Position numbers and translations under genes: made by a program
Shown here: piece after piece, positions 44,547 to 56,424 of the stretch
Position numbering within the stretch: position 1 is the first letter of the stretch
Layout of the letters: the number at the start of each line of letters is the position of its first letter
From: Ottelia alismoides
Lineage: Eukaryota > Streptophyta > Magnoliopsida > Alismatales > Hydrocharitaceae
Direction: 5' to 3'
DNA length: 64,000 nt
Assembly: GCA_037367405.1 (NCBI GenBank)
Contig: JAZKJV010000389.1
Coordinates: 682,001 to 746,000, forward strand
The notes under the pieces: model-generated
The model's input: the letters and a program-made list of their open reading frames with translations, nothing else
Database searches by the model: none
What the model was told of the DNA's origin: nothing

Positions 44547-47500
44547 TGATGAACCTCAGATTCACCACTCTAAAAATGACTAATTAAGCTCAAATCCCAA
44601 AAATTCATTGGAATTTCTTCATTCATTTTGCATAGTTAGCATTCATGCATGTAATAATTATAATTGCATTTTATCACTCATTATTGCATATAATAAGAAG
44701 CCAAAAATCCTCGCCAAATTGACCAGTAAAATAGCCTAACTTCCCTGATTTTTAGTTAATTCATAATGACCTGAAATCACATCATATTACTAACAAGAAT
44801 AAATAAAATTACAAAAAATCACTAACCAAGACAAGTGGACCGGAAACTCAAAACCTAATTCCATGATTTCTAGACTAAAAAGCTGATATCTTCCTTATCC
44901 AGTGTCTGATTTGATCCTAATTAGTTTTAAACTAATGTACATTCAATTACCTTCAAAACAAGACCAAGTTTAAGTGAATCGGAACTCATATGTGAAAGTT
45001 GGGTTTTAGGCCTCTTTTGTACGCTTTATATTTAGCAGTTTTGATCTATTATTTTATGTACATAATTAACTCATATTATTTCAATTTATTTTCATTTATT
45101 TTTTAATGAAAGTTTTACTAAAAAGTGCAAAAATCCAATTCCAAAATAAATTTAAATCAAAGAAACTAACGGAGTCCGAGTCTTCACTAACCGTCTGTAC
45201 AAAGTTGTCTTTTTCGTACTTTATTTGATTTCTTTATTTTCTTCATTAATAAAAATCCAAAAAATAGATTAATATGTAAATATTTATATTTGATTTTATC
45301 ATATTTTTTTACAGAATTTTATCTTAATTAAAAATGACAAAAAATAGAAAATCCAAAAATCAAGGTATTCTATGTACATGGGATACCCCAAAAATATCAC
45401 TTCATGCAAATGGTTAATTTTGATTTTGATCTCTTCATAAAAGTTGCAGATCTCATCGAGACGAGCAACTTTCGTGAAGTAATTTTTTGATCCGAAGTCA
45501 TTTGGTATTTCTTTTTATTTATCTTTGTATTTTCATTTTCGAATTTTTTGGTGGTGACACGTGGCAGCTCTTGGAGCCTCCACTTGTCACCCATTTTTTA
45601 CCTTTATTTTCGTTTTTTCATAAAAAAATTAAAAAAATATCTTAAAACATAAATAAAAAATAATAAAAATAAAAATATATTAAAAAAGCCACGTGGCACA
45701 TATGGGACCAACCGATCTCGGCCGATCGGATGGCCCAGAGATCATCACCTTCCTCCCCTTTCCTCTTCTTTTTTTGGCTCGTCCGACCGCCGATCCATGA
45801 ATATCTCCACCGCCAATTCATCCGTGACTACCGCTATCGCCTCTCGCCACCTTCCATCAACCGCCGCTAATCAGATACCCAACAATCTCGTGGTCGCCGC
45901 TCCTTCACCGATCCCCAATCAATCAATCGCGATCTCCACACTCCTACCATCTCCGGTCCCCCTCGCCCTCTTCTATTTTACTCCAACGCTGCCCCCCGTT
46001 ATCATCATCCTCTGATTGCACCACAGAGAGGGGCACACGATGGTAAGAACACCTGCGCACCCTCATCTCCTGTGAGATCTGGCCTCCCTAGTGGCCGCTG
46101 CAGTGCTACCACCTTAGCACACCAACCTGGATCCAGTCTCTGGGCTGTCGAGCCGATGTTCAAAGCTCTGCTCCACCTGCAACTACAACTTCCTCCACCA
46201 CACTTGTATCCTTGAGATACTCCACCACCTCTTCCGCTTCACCGCCTGATCGACAACGCCTCCGCACCCCGACACGAACTCCGTATCCCTTCACCAACTC
46301 CTGACTCCGTGGTCCATCGGCATCAATGACCAGAGACATCACCACTCCACCCGATAATGCACATCACCATCGACGAACACTCCTCGACATCGCCCACCAG
46401 CCTCTTCCTTCGGCCGATCCTACGCTACAGGAAGGTGGAACTCCGCCTTCGCAACTCCACTGTCGGGCGGGAGGCCAGAGTCCCTACCTGCGTGCGTGGC
46501 ATGTGACGGGAGGGAACTTTTATAAAGAATGCTCCACACTTGATCTGCATGTGGGGGTGGAGTTTTTGCATAGTAACCCTTGAAGACCCCCGTTATCACC
46601 TCCAGATCCAGCACCCAGGGGTCAGGTGCTATGCACGTGACCACTTGGGCAAATTGCAGAAGACCCCTCTAAATTTCACTTATTCCAAGCATGCCCCGCT
46701 GTCCAGAGGGCACGTGCGACGCACGTGCCCCATTGGCAATTTTGCATAAACCCTCGTAGGGTGTCGGTAGTTGCACTTAAGTCCTTCCTTGCATTTTATT
46801 TAAGTAATTTTCATTTATAGTTTTGCGAGCATACCCCTCTCTTCTATTATAATTTAGAACATCAATATTGCATCTTTTTATTATTTAAAAAATTGCATGA
46901 TGTTTATCAACTAATTATCTACAATGGCATGCTATTGATATTTTTATGATATGTGGTTAATTAATAAATCATATTCTTGCATAAAATTGAATAATTTACC
47001 TAATATGTGCTTGGAAATTCATAGTTAATTAACCCCTGCTCAAAATATTGCCAAAAATTCATGAATTGTATAATTAGTTGTATTTCACATCATGCACAAA
47101 AATAATTGCATTTGCTTGCATGGTTCGCTCTATAAAAATCATTTTGTAGATTTCGATCTTTAATTTTCAATAGGTATTAAATCATGTATTTTCAAGATTT
47201 AGGATTTTTCTGAGATGAATTATCTAGTGATAGATCTTGGATAATTTTATTCTTTGAAAATAAATAGATTTAATGGTTTATTATATCTAATTATTGAAAT
47301 TCACTCTGTGTGCATTCATAAATTTATGAAATATTTATCTTGAATCTAAAATTTCTAAGGAAATTAAAGTGCATTTATTTCATCATAATTGACATTTCAG
47401 CAGAGTTTCATAATTTTTGGACATCGTTTAATTGATATTTATTTTCTAGTCCTTGAAATCGACCGCATTTGCATTTTGCATTTCAAAGTTGCATAAAAAA

Positions 47501-47750
47501 TACCAAAAAAATTCCTCCTTGAAAACCACATATGAAATTGTGATAGACTTATTCTAGGTTATTCTTTTGCCTCCTTGAGTTCGACCTTGGGACTTATCCA
47601 AGTAAAATAAACAAAAGGTCACTTGAATAAAATTGAATAAATTATTTGTGGTTATTTCTTAATTGATTCCGAATACCTACCTACAATGAAACAACATTTC
47701 AAATGCTCAATAATTCACATAAATAAACATTGGGTTTTTGCGACTCATCA
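44547..47750 (+). repeat. 5' LTR of element H (3.2 kb)
   Basis: TGATGA at the start and TCATCA at the end form terminal inverted repeats. Contents: AT-rich U3, hairpin motif GTTGCAGATCTC-ATC-GAGACGAGCAAC (45443-45469), GC-rich cassette (about 45700-46540), a perfect CACGTG palindrome (46708-46730), AT-rich U5 with TGCCTCCTTGAGTTCGACC near 47570. PBS two bases downstream. Confidence 0.9.
46708..46730 (+). promoter_or_regulatory. Perfect 23-bp palindrome with two CACGTG boxes
   Basis: Arms GGGCACGTGCG and CGCACGTGCCC around a central A. CACGTG is the G-box bound by plant bHLH and bZIP factors. Related double boxes are in LTR E (56993-57009, perfect CACGTGCG-T-CGCACGTG) and, decayed, near 6105, 9825, 16250 and 23487. 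Confidence 0.65.
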
Positions 47751-47752
47751 GA

Positions 47753-47770
47753 TGGCGTCGTTGCCAGGGA
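47753..47770 (+). promoter_or_regulatory. Primer binding site of element H (tRNA-Asp type)
   Basis: TGGCGTCGTTGCCAGGGA, two transitions (C to T, G to A) away from the intact site in element E. Confidence 0.9.
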
Positions 47771-49275
47771 GGCAAATGACCTAGATTTTTGTTTAAAAAA
47801 TTAGTGCAAGGTTTTTCATATTTTCAAGTAGTCTGACCCCCGAATCTTCATTGTAAATTTTCAATTTTTTTCCTGCATTTATTTTTAATTTTCAACATTT
47901 ATTGTCTTATTTTATTTTTGATTAATTTTTATGTCACTCTCTTACACTCTCTCTCTCTTTTTTGTGCGAGGTACCCGACGCCCGTAAAGCGATTCCCATG
48001 AAACCGACGCATCTTCACTGACCGCCAATCCGCATTAAAAATTTAAGACCGAGTCGTGTTGTGAGAGAGTGTAGAGTCTAGGATTTTAAGTTCTGTAATT
48101 TTTATTTTGAATTATTTGCTAATTTACAGCGGTGTTCGTTTGGACTCTCACTTGTATAATAAGACCTTGAACTTATTATGTGGCGTGTCGTAAACTGTTT
48201 CACTCTCCAGTGAGCGTGGAGTCCGACTTGAGTGGCTCGTAGGTTAGACCTGCACATACAACAACTAGAGCATCTAGGATTTTATTGTTTGTGCTCACAG
48301 AACCTAGGACCACACTTCACTAAATCGAGACACACATTAGATCGTTTAATTTAGTCAAATTTTTAACTCAATTCTTCACGGCTAATAGAACTTTCTGATA
48401 GGTGTGGTTTTTATCGGCTTGCATTCATTTAGAATAAATTTTAATTCTTAGATTGTATCACACATGGAGATTGCGAGGAATCGTTACAAGTCTTCTATCT
48501 GAGCATACATCATTATTTCATGTGCATCGTTTTTTCTGAATTTGTCCCTCCTATTTTGTCACTTAAAATTTAGAAATTGGGACTGAACTGTAGACGTGAA
48601 TTTCTGCTCATCTAATTTTTCAAGTGATCACCTCAATAAAATTGGGACTGCTAAACACGACCAACCTTAATTAACTCGTAAAATCAAGAATTTTTGCGGG
48701 AGAGCAACCCCGTCCTTGGATTGAATTATTTGTTTGAGTGAGCGAGAGACGACACTTAAGGCGATAGCCCAGCACCGGATTTTCATATTGACTATTGATT
48801 CTATAAAAATGATTAGCTACTTCTCAGTGAGGAAATACAGGTAGCTGATAAACGGTCTAGATTTCCTTAGCAGAGTGGGTGGTTTAAAGGACAATGTGTA
48901 AAGGTCCATCCTTAAGTAATGGGTAGCCATTTTACAGTCCGTACTTACACCCATACTGGATGAAAGTGGATGCAACTAGTCATAAGAATTCAAGCCAGTT
49001 TTTAAGAAAATTTCCGGCACCTAACAGCTCGTAATTTTTTCCATGATTGAATTTATCATCAACTAAAATAGAAAAGGTAATTTGCCGAGCTCTTGCAGCC
49101 TCATTGTATGAGTTGGTGAACCTGAGGTTTGATTGGATTTGCATTGATGTGCGTGAACTGATATCGAATATAGAAAAAAACCGCACACTTGTGCCATCAC
49201 TCTCCTTGATTTAAAATTTCGAGTTTCTACTGTTGACTATCCCGTACACTTGAATATTTTTAACCAAGATCTATC
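47771..49275 (+). other. Leader (5' UTR) of element H
   Basis: 1.5 kb between PBS and the first ATG, related in layout to the leaders of B and E but diverged. It contains GTGGGTGGTTTAAAGGACA and the TAGCCATTTTACAGTCC string near 48930, found again out of place in element C (28005-28200). No open frame of note. Confidence 0.7.
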
Positions 49276-50700
49276 ATGACAACTCATCCACCTTCTTCGA
49301 AGATGACGAGACATTTGTCCGAGTACCCATCTGATCTATACTATGAAAATGAATTCGTCTTGGTCAAACAAATATTATCTAAAACCTCTTCTAACAGGCA
49401 TCATCCAAAAATAGATCCACCCCTTTCTACAAATCCGATCTACTACAGGAATGACAATCCTTTGTATTCAAATCATACAAACAAACAATCGATTGAGGTC
49501 TTCACTTCTTCGTATGTCATCCCTCTATGTTCTATTCACACAATTAATCCTTCATACTATGTAAATGTCAATGCTTCATTCATAGGAGACTCTAACCATA
49601 GGATGAATCCGATTGAATTCAGCACTTCTTCACATCTTCCACCTCCCCCACCCATGACCACAAATGAGAAGCTACCATCTTGGAATGACCCATTTCTCGT
49701 CGGAACCCATGAACCATTTGAAGATCAAATCACTTTTGAGACGAATAACCGGTCGAGACAACAACTCCAACTGACTTCAATCTCTCCTCACCATATGTTG
49801 GGACAGGTCGGTACTTCACAAATCCACAATTCAGTTTAAACATTGGGAATAAAAGGGAAATCTGAATAGATCAAGAGGATTGGCCCGCAGCTAATATCTT
49901 CCATCTTGGATTAACCGTGTCAATCCTATCTTCAGATATGGCATTCATACAGAGGACTAGACTGATGATATCGACACATATAAACCCTGTATGTTGACTC
50001 CACAGTATAAGGGTCCGATCAATCATAATCAAAGAAATGGACTCTACTCAAATCAGTAATACGTGCCTGAGTTTCAACATTTGAGTATGCGACCTAAAGA
50101 TTCCCTCCAAATCCTCCACCTGAGAAGACACCTTCCATGATTTTTCAAGAGAAAATATCAGAGGACAACAAATCAAGACATATTTTGAGAGGATCTTCTC
50201 CGAGCCCGTACATGAAAATGGAAGATGAAATAATTGGATCTCAAGTTTAAAAATGGGAGAACACCCAGAGACCCACACATACTGCTCACATGATTGATCA
50301 TGAATTTTTTTTTTGAGGATGACATTTTGAGGATAAATAAGAGATATGAATTACTTGAGGATAAATTTAGAAATTTCACTAACCGACTAATTTCATTTTA
50401 TGGAAGCTCGGGTATGAAAGTGGAGGATGAAATAATTGAATCTAATGTTGAGAACCCCGAGGATATTCAGAAACCCATAGACTATATTCTCCCTAGGGAC
50501 GACTCTAACAATGACCCTTCTGCACATTACTCCCCTAGGGATGACTCTGATTCTAACTCTCACTCGACGAATCAAAACTCCTCATCATCTATGGAAAGCA
50601 CCACATCTACACACCACACCGAAAATGCCAAAAAAAATCAAAATATTCAAAAACACACAACAAATCGATAAATCAAAAAAATTCATAAAATTTGAAAGTG
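49276..50700 (+). pseudogene. Gag-position reading frames of element H
   Basis: Starts at an ATG (MTTHPPSSKMTRHLSEYPSD) after the leader. 49276-49839 is open for 187 codons, rich in Ser, Pro, Asn and His. After a decayed part, 50309-50671 is open and acidic (KRYELLEDKFRNFTNRL, PRDDSNNDPSAHYSPRDDSD). A block of about 24 residues appears twice: YMKMEDEIIGSQV near 50210 and GMKVEDEIIESNV near 50415, about 205 bases apart. I could not find the Athila Gag core (EAWERFKDL-CPHH) seen in H1 and E. The protein may therefore not be a real Gag. Product unknown. Confidence 0.6.
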
Positions 50701-51299
50701 AAGAAGATTTGAAGAATTTGGATCCCGCTCTAAGGGAAGCACTGGAGAAAAAATTGATTTTTGAACTTCCCTTGATACAAGTCATTGAACACTTCCCCGA
50801 CCTTAAAGGATTTGTAATGAGCAAATTAATGATGAAAAGGTCAGTTAGGACGATAACAAAGACTGAAAGACATATCTTATTAATGGCCACCTCCTTGGTG
50901 TTGAGGGGAAATACCAAAAGCTGCAAAGTGAAGTGGTTGCCTGGATTTGATTGTGGAATCGGAGACATAACATTTACCCATGCTCGAATCGATGATGACT
51001 CACCAATCAATATCCTCCCGACCTCTGTATTTGATAAGCTCAAACTCAGACCTATCAGGATTATAAGAGAAATCGTTCAACTGGCTGATCGATTGATAAA
51101 TAGACCAAGAGGAATCATTTCAGTCATCATTGCATTCCAAGGTGCTCCGCTCAAGGTGGACTTCACGATCTTTGATATTGAGCATCAAGGAGAATTCACC
51201 TAGTCTCCAATCATTCTCGGAAAGCCATTCTTGGCATTAGCTAAGGCAATTATAGAATGCAAGACTTGGGAAATAAATTTTACATCATTTGGAGCACTT
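50640..51299 (+). pseudogene. Protease-like domain of element H, active site lost
   Basis: Before the domain, ELPLIQVIEHFPDLKGFVMS is the conserved stretch between Gag and protease in Athila elements (compare FLKMPLLKAMEYMPTVKKG in E/H1). Then come HILLMATSLVLRGN, the active-site region RIDDDSPINILPTSVFDKL, QLADRLINRPRGIISVII and PIILGKPFLALAKAIIEC. The Asp-Ser-Gly triplet reads Asp-Asp-Asp, so it should not cut protein. A TAG at 51201-51203 precedes PIILGKPF; a C-to-T change from CAG would explain it. The frame is otherwise the same as that of the downstream unknown region. Confidence 0.8.
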
Positions 51300-52490
51300 T
51301 GATCTCACCCAATCTTTAAGGAAACACGATATTCTGAGGCGACCCATGAAGCCGTCAACAACCGTAACCACCAAGCGGCAGAAGAGCCCAACCCTGCTGC
51401 TACACCTAAGATAGCGGTTGTTGAACTGACCATTGGTTCAGAGACTCTCCCCACTATTCCATTTCTTGCTGCTCTTACCATTGAACATCAAATACATGAC
51501 TTCTTATAAGATCCTGAGACACATGCATGGTCTCATCCTAAGTCGGCCGAAATCTCCTCTGACCACTTTGATCAAATCAACCTGACACAGGAATGCCCCA
51601 ATATCAAGTCAATTGAGAACAGATATGTGGGACATGCACTAACCATTAGTTCAGAGAGTCTCCCCACTGTTCCATTTCCCGCTGCTCTCACCATGGAAAA
51701 TCGAATATATGACTTCTTATATGATCTTGAAACATATGCATGGGCTCATCCTGAGTCAGATATGATCTTATCTGAACACCTTGACCAAATCAACCAGACT
51801 TAGAAGTGCACCAACATTAAGACAACTAAGACCAAATACGTGGGACATGCACTGACAAGGGAGGAATATTTCAACGGTTATTCATTTGGAGACTCAATTG
51901 TTAACACCTCACTTCCAGGACCAGCATATTTTCAGACAAAGCAAACATAAATGCCCATTCTGGTTGCTCCTTCATCTAGAAAGAAAGTCTCCTTTGACCT
52001 TATGAAAAAGAAATCGCCTGATGATTCCTCATCAGGTCCGGACAAGGTGATCTTTATGAGTGAGGTCGGTTCGGTAGCCCTAAATCCTATCTATGCAAGG
52101 ATCCAAATTTCGACCCTCGTTAGATGACTCCTACCCCTCACTACTACTCCTCAAGAGCCGATTCTCCTAGTCTCTTTAAATATACTAGAATAACTTCTCA
52201 TCAGCTAACTGAGACTAGTACGTCTGAGTATTCATCATCTTAGGATGAATCGCTTGATACCAAGAAGGAAGAAATTCTGAGAAAACAATTGAAGCAACTG
52301 AAGAACAAGAATATATGGAATGTCTCCACTTTCAAATACTATTCCTCTAAGGATAACTCCGACGATGGCTGAATATCATCTGATTCATACGCTTCATCGA
52401 CTCTCCTGATTTTTCTAAGGATAACACTGACAACTGTTGGGACTCATATGCTTCATCTTCTTCTTATCATTACGAACTCCCACCATAGGC
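51300..52490 (+). pseudogene. Unknown coding region of element H in place of pol, with a 71-codon tandem duplication
   Basis: The protease frame continues to a stop at 52125-52127, broken only by a few stops. It then appears to go on in the -1 frame (ATG at 52124 overlaps that stop) to about 52490. Two tandem units of 213 bp (51425-51637, 51638-51850) encode LTIGSETLPTIPFLAALTIE and LTISSESLPTVPFPAALTME at their starts, and both end in YVGHA. Later parts are Ser/Asp-rich, with a short helical stretch (KEEILRKQLKQLKNKN, about 52266-52315) and two related SKDN-D-SYASS strings. No RT, RNase H or integrase motif. I do not recognise the protein. Confidence 0.65.
51425..51850 (+). repeat. Exact-length 213-bp tandem duplication (71 codons)
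   Basis: Unit 1 opens ACTGACCATTGGTTCAGAG and unit 2 ACTAACCATTAGTTCAGAG. Both close with GGGACATGCA. The length is a multiple of three and keeps the frame. The units differ by roughly a quarter of their residues, so the duplication is much older than the last decay. Confidence 0.85.
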
Positions 52491-54230
52491 TCACAAAAAG
52501 ATCAACCGAAAACCGTCTTAATCATCGGCTACCCTCCCTCCCAACCCCATCGGTTCCCTTGTACATCTTCTTCCTCTACTTAGGTCAAGGCCAAAGTATA
52601 GGGGAGACTGATGCCACCTGTATATACCATTCTCCTCATCCACTCCTTCTCATAATCACCCCATTTCCACCATTCTTCCTATACTTAGGCTGACCAGAGC
52701 CTAAGTATAGGGGGACCCGATGCCCACTGTATAAACCTCTCCATCCACTTATCTCATATCTGCCTCATTTTCTCTCTTCCTCTATACTTAGATTGTCCAC
52801 AACCTAAGTATAGGGGGTGGGCCAATCTCTATTTTCTTTTTCCACTCGCTTACGCTTAGGTCGAGCTATGTCTTCTTTCCGCTTCTTGTGCTCTGAGGAC
52901 ACATCACTCCCTAAGTATAGGGGGACGTGTATATATATATATATATTATGTATATATTTTATGCATATCTCGTACTTTCACGTAAGTCTATATGTATTTA
53001 CAAGATGGGTAACTAACTTGTAAAATAAAAAAAAGAAGATAGTTTTACAAGTAACTGTGTCCAACCAATTGTTTTTTGGAAAAATGGCTTCTTATTCATT
53101 TTTACATAAAAAATTGTTGCATAAAAATATATCTCTAAAAAATCAATCAAATAAAAAAAAATCAAAAAATTGTGTCTACATTTCACGCACTTGCACTTCA
53201 TCTAGCATTACATACATTTGCATTTGTGAAAAGCCCTTGGGTTCTGAACCGAGTTATGAGCAGAAACCAAGAGTGGTCTGGATATTACCTTAATCCACCT
53301 AATTTTTAGAGGAACGTCACCGAGAAATAAGATTTTAGAAAGCTTTCGGTCTTTGACTTAATACTTCGAGTTTGCATGACAATGTACAAGAGTTTGACCC
53401 TTAGTGTCTAACCTGGTCTCTTCATCCTGTGTACGACTTTGGAACGGCGAATTAATATGTACTCTAGCACTATGCACTTAGCTCAACTCAGATGAGGTGT
53501 TGGAAGACTATGTGAGTTTCTTTTCTGGTAGCGTGGATGTCTAAAGACCAGAGTACAGGTTGAAATAAAGCTTCAGAAAAGGGATGAATGATTGGGTACA
53601 ATTTCTTCTAAGACCCTAAAACATGTACGTAAAAAAGATTCCATATCCGTAGGGGCACAACAAGATCCATGCAGAGCTACCAAAAATCCAAACACAAAGA
53701 AGCCACTACCAAATAAATATTTGACCAAAAAGGTCCAAGCTTCAAGAAAACCTGCAAATCTTGGTGAAGACTTGGCTAAACTGGCCGGCTTCACAAGGAG
53801 AGGTGACTACACTGGTCACCCTCCAGTTCTTTTCTCCTTCTTCTAATTTCTCCCCCTCTTCGATTGTGAACATAGCGCGATAGACCCTAGAGGGATATGC
53901 CCGACTCCCCGAGGACGAGTTATTGGAGAGGAGGTTTGCATGGTAGTCCGGCATTCTGGACGGGAAGAGCTAAAACCTTTCACACACATGAGTCAAGTTT
54001 TCAATGTTCATGGGGTATGCTTTGGGAGGAGGATTGATCTAAGATGACTTTTGAGCCGAAACTGTGACAATGATATGTAGAACTTGGAGGTTGTTGATTA
54101 AAACCCTAAGTCTCACAGAAGATCCGCCAAACTAATAATCTAAAGGTCAGGTCTAGTTCCATTTTCACCTTCTTCTCATGTTCTTGGTATGGAACCCGAT
54201 CTAATTTCACCTCATTGCATTTCTTTAGAT
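52491..54230 (+). other. 3' untranslated region of element H
   Basis: Hairpin array (52570-52920), a (TA)n tract (52928-52946), the conserved CATATCTCGTACTTTC string, and a long block (about 53270-54140) collinear with A 2830-3640, including the CTACACTGG repeat near 53800. No gene; the open frames 53573-53954 on either strand are shared by chance with the A copy. Confidence 0.75.
52570..52920 (+). repeat. Array of CTATACTTAGG hairpins (element H)
   Basis: The best unit has perfect 12-bp arms: CTATACTTAGGC (52679-52690) and GCCTAAGTATAG (52699-52710), loop of eight. Others: TACTTAGGTCA from 52577 with AAGTATAGGGG near 52594; CTATACTTAG (about 52782-52791) with CTAAGTATAG (52804-52813); a last purine arm CTAAGTATAGGGGG at about 52912. 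Note the C-G closing pair here against A-T in H1 (GGA/TCC). Confidence 0.85.
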
Positions 54231-54264
54231 GCTCAGGGACGAGCATGGTTTAAGCATAGGGGGA
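54231..54264 (+). promoter_or_regulatory. Stem and polypurine tract of element H
   Basis: GCTC (54231-54234) and GAGC (54241-54244) around AGGGAC, then TTTAAGCATAGGGGGA up to the LTR start at 54265. Confidence 0.8.
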
Positions 54265-54789
54265 TGATATCTCAGATTCATCACTCTAAAAATGACTAAT
54301 TAAGATCAAATCCCAAAATTCATTGGCATTTCTTCATTTATATTGCATAATTAGCATTCATTCATGTATTAATAATAATTGAATTTTATCACTCATTATT
54401 GCATATAATAAGAAGCAAAAAATCCCAGCCAAATTGACATGTAAAATAGCCTAACTTCTCTGATTTTTAGTTAATTCATAATGACCTGAAATCACATCCA
54501 TTGTGTACATATTACTAACAAGAATAAATTAGAAATACAAAAAAATCACTAACTTAAATAAGTGGACCGGAAACTCAAAACCCAATTCCAGGATTTCTGG
54601 AATAAAATGCTGATATCTTCCTCATCCAATGTCTGATTTGATCCTACTAACTTTTAAACTAATTTACATTCAATTATCTTAAAAACAAGACCAAGTTCAA
54701 GTGAATCAGAGCTTATATGTGAAAGTTGGGTTTTGGGCATCTTTTACATTTTGTATTTTAGCAGTTTTTGACCTACTATTTTATGTACA
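54265..54789 (+). repeat. 3' LTR of element H, left 525 bases
   Basis: TGATATCTCAGATTCATCA and following, matching the 5' LTR from 44547 with about one difference in ten bases. Homology ends at ATTTTATGTACA, exactly where LTR E starts. The 5' LTR continues TAATTAACTCATATT at the matching point. Confidence 0.88.
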
Positions 54790-55796
54790 TGATGAATCTA
54801 CGATTCCTCGTCTTTATTCATTTATTTTAGCTTAAAATTCCTTATAAAACACCTGCATATAACACTAACTCCACATTCTTACAAACTTGCATCTATGTGT
54901 AAATATTGTATATTTGTATATTATTTTAACCTAAAATAAATAAAGAAAGAAAGAAAGGAAAAATAAAGAAAAGAAAATAAAAAAAGGAAGACTGTATATA
55001 TGTACTAGATACAGGCTGACCCGAACCCCGAGAGAAGGTCAAGACTTGACCTGATCGACAAGGAATAAAGTAGGGCAAGATAGGGTCCTCAATTAGAAAA
55101 TCCAAAAATTTGTGTGTTGTGTATATTTGTATACTACACTATTTTATTTGTACCTTAATTGACCTCAAATAAATTACTTTCAAAACCAAAGATGTGAATA
55201 AAAATGTGTTCTAAGTAATAAAAATAATTGCACAATTAAATAATGTACATAATAAAAGCAACCACACTTGGAAAAAGCCACTAAGACTAATTGAAAGACC
55301 AATTCCAGCTCCATAGGAACTCAAAATGAACCAATTTCACTTCCATTGGATTCTAAATTAAATTATCTTTAAAATGGCTATATTTTCATAATTTTTGGAG
55401 TTACGGTTGAAAAGTCGAATTTCTGGGATGGTTTGTACAATTTTCCCATGTATTTTATACATATTGTATTTGTATATATTTGTAAATATTTTTACTAATT
55501 ATTTAAAAATAAAAATAAAAAAATTTCAAAAAAAGGAAGAAGAATCTAATTTCCTCATTTACCCTTGTATATAATGTCATATATGTATATAGTATATGTA
55601 TATAGTTGCTATTTTTAATTAACCACAAAAAATAACATTTTTTATTTCAAATTAATAAAGTGACGAAAATTCAAAAAAATTAGATAACTTTGTAAATAGT
55701 TTTATCTCTCTTTATCCTTATCTCATTTCAATTTTCATCTCTCTTATCTCTTTATCCAAAAGTCAAAAAAATCAAATTTCATCTCCATATCATTTC

Positions 55797-55806
55797 TATT
55801 TATATG
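55797..55806 (+). promoter_or_regulatory. TATA-like box of LTR E
   Basis: CTATTTATATGG, identical to the boxes in LTRs A and B. Confidence 0.6.
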
Positions 55807-56424
55807 GCTCCTTCTCCATCATTCCAACTTGATCAATCTTTAGAGAGAGGAGCCCGATCTCCGAGAGAAAATTTCGTCGAGAAAAGTGCCTAGCCTCTGA
55901 GCCGTACGGTGACAGCGAGTCGGCCTTCGTCGAGGCGATCACGGCCCATTTCCGCTCCTAAAGTGAGATCCATCATCATTTTATTTTTTATCTAAATTAA
56001 TCTTAGTTTCATTTGTCGTATTTTAATTTCATCGTATTTTGTTTCTCTAGATATTTAAAAAAAATTCATCACGATTTGATTCGCTTTGACTCGATTTTTT
56101 TGTCTCATGTTCTTGATCTCTCCGCATTCAATTTCTATCTTCCACAATCTATCAACTCCGACCACACACGGTGGTCAGAGAATCAGATTCGATTCCTTTC
56201 ATTTTTTTCGGATCCCCGTTCATTTTGTGATTTGTAAATAAATAAATATAGTTGTTTTCTTTATTTTAACATTTGTTTTGCAAGAACACATTAAAAAAAC
56301 AACAAAAAATTAAAAATAAAAAAATTAAAAAATTCTATGTTCTGTTTTTAATATCCTTATTTCCGATTTACAAAAAAAACATAATAAAAAATATCATTGT
56401 TTACATTAAAAAAAAGAAACTACA

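Larger units (their letters stand above)
44547..54789 (+). mobile_element. Element H: non-autonomous Athila-related element without RT and integrase
   Basis: 5' LTR (44547-47750), PBS (47753-47770), leader, Gag-position frames, protease-like domain, an unknown coding region with a 71-codon duplication, 3' UTR with hairpins, purine tract and the first 525 bases of the 3' LTR (54265-54789). Element E interrupts that LTR. RT, RNase H and integrase are absent between 51300 and the 3' UTR. So H must have used enzymes of related elements. The two LTR ends differ at roughly one base in ten, so the insertion is old. Left flank CACAT should be its target duplication. Confidence 0.82.

Noticed and set aside
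49276..49839. An unbroken 187-codon frame as a host gene
   Set aside because: It follows the leader of element H at the position of gag and opens with the element's own start; no host-gene domain is seen.
53573..53954. Minus-strand frames that resemble those at 3108-3541 (KPASLAKSSPRFAGFLEAW against KLASVAESPPRSAGFLEAW)
   Set aside because: The similarity comes from the conserved 3' UTR block. The frames are antisense to the element, differ in their ends, and the third copy in L does not keep them.
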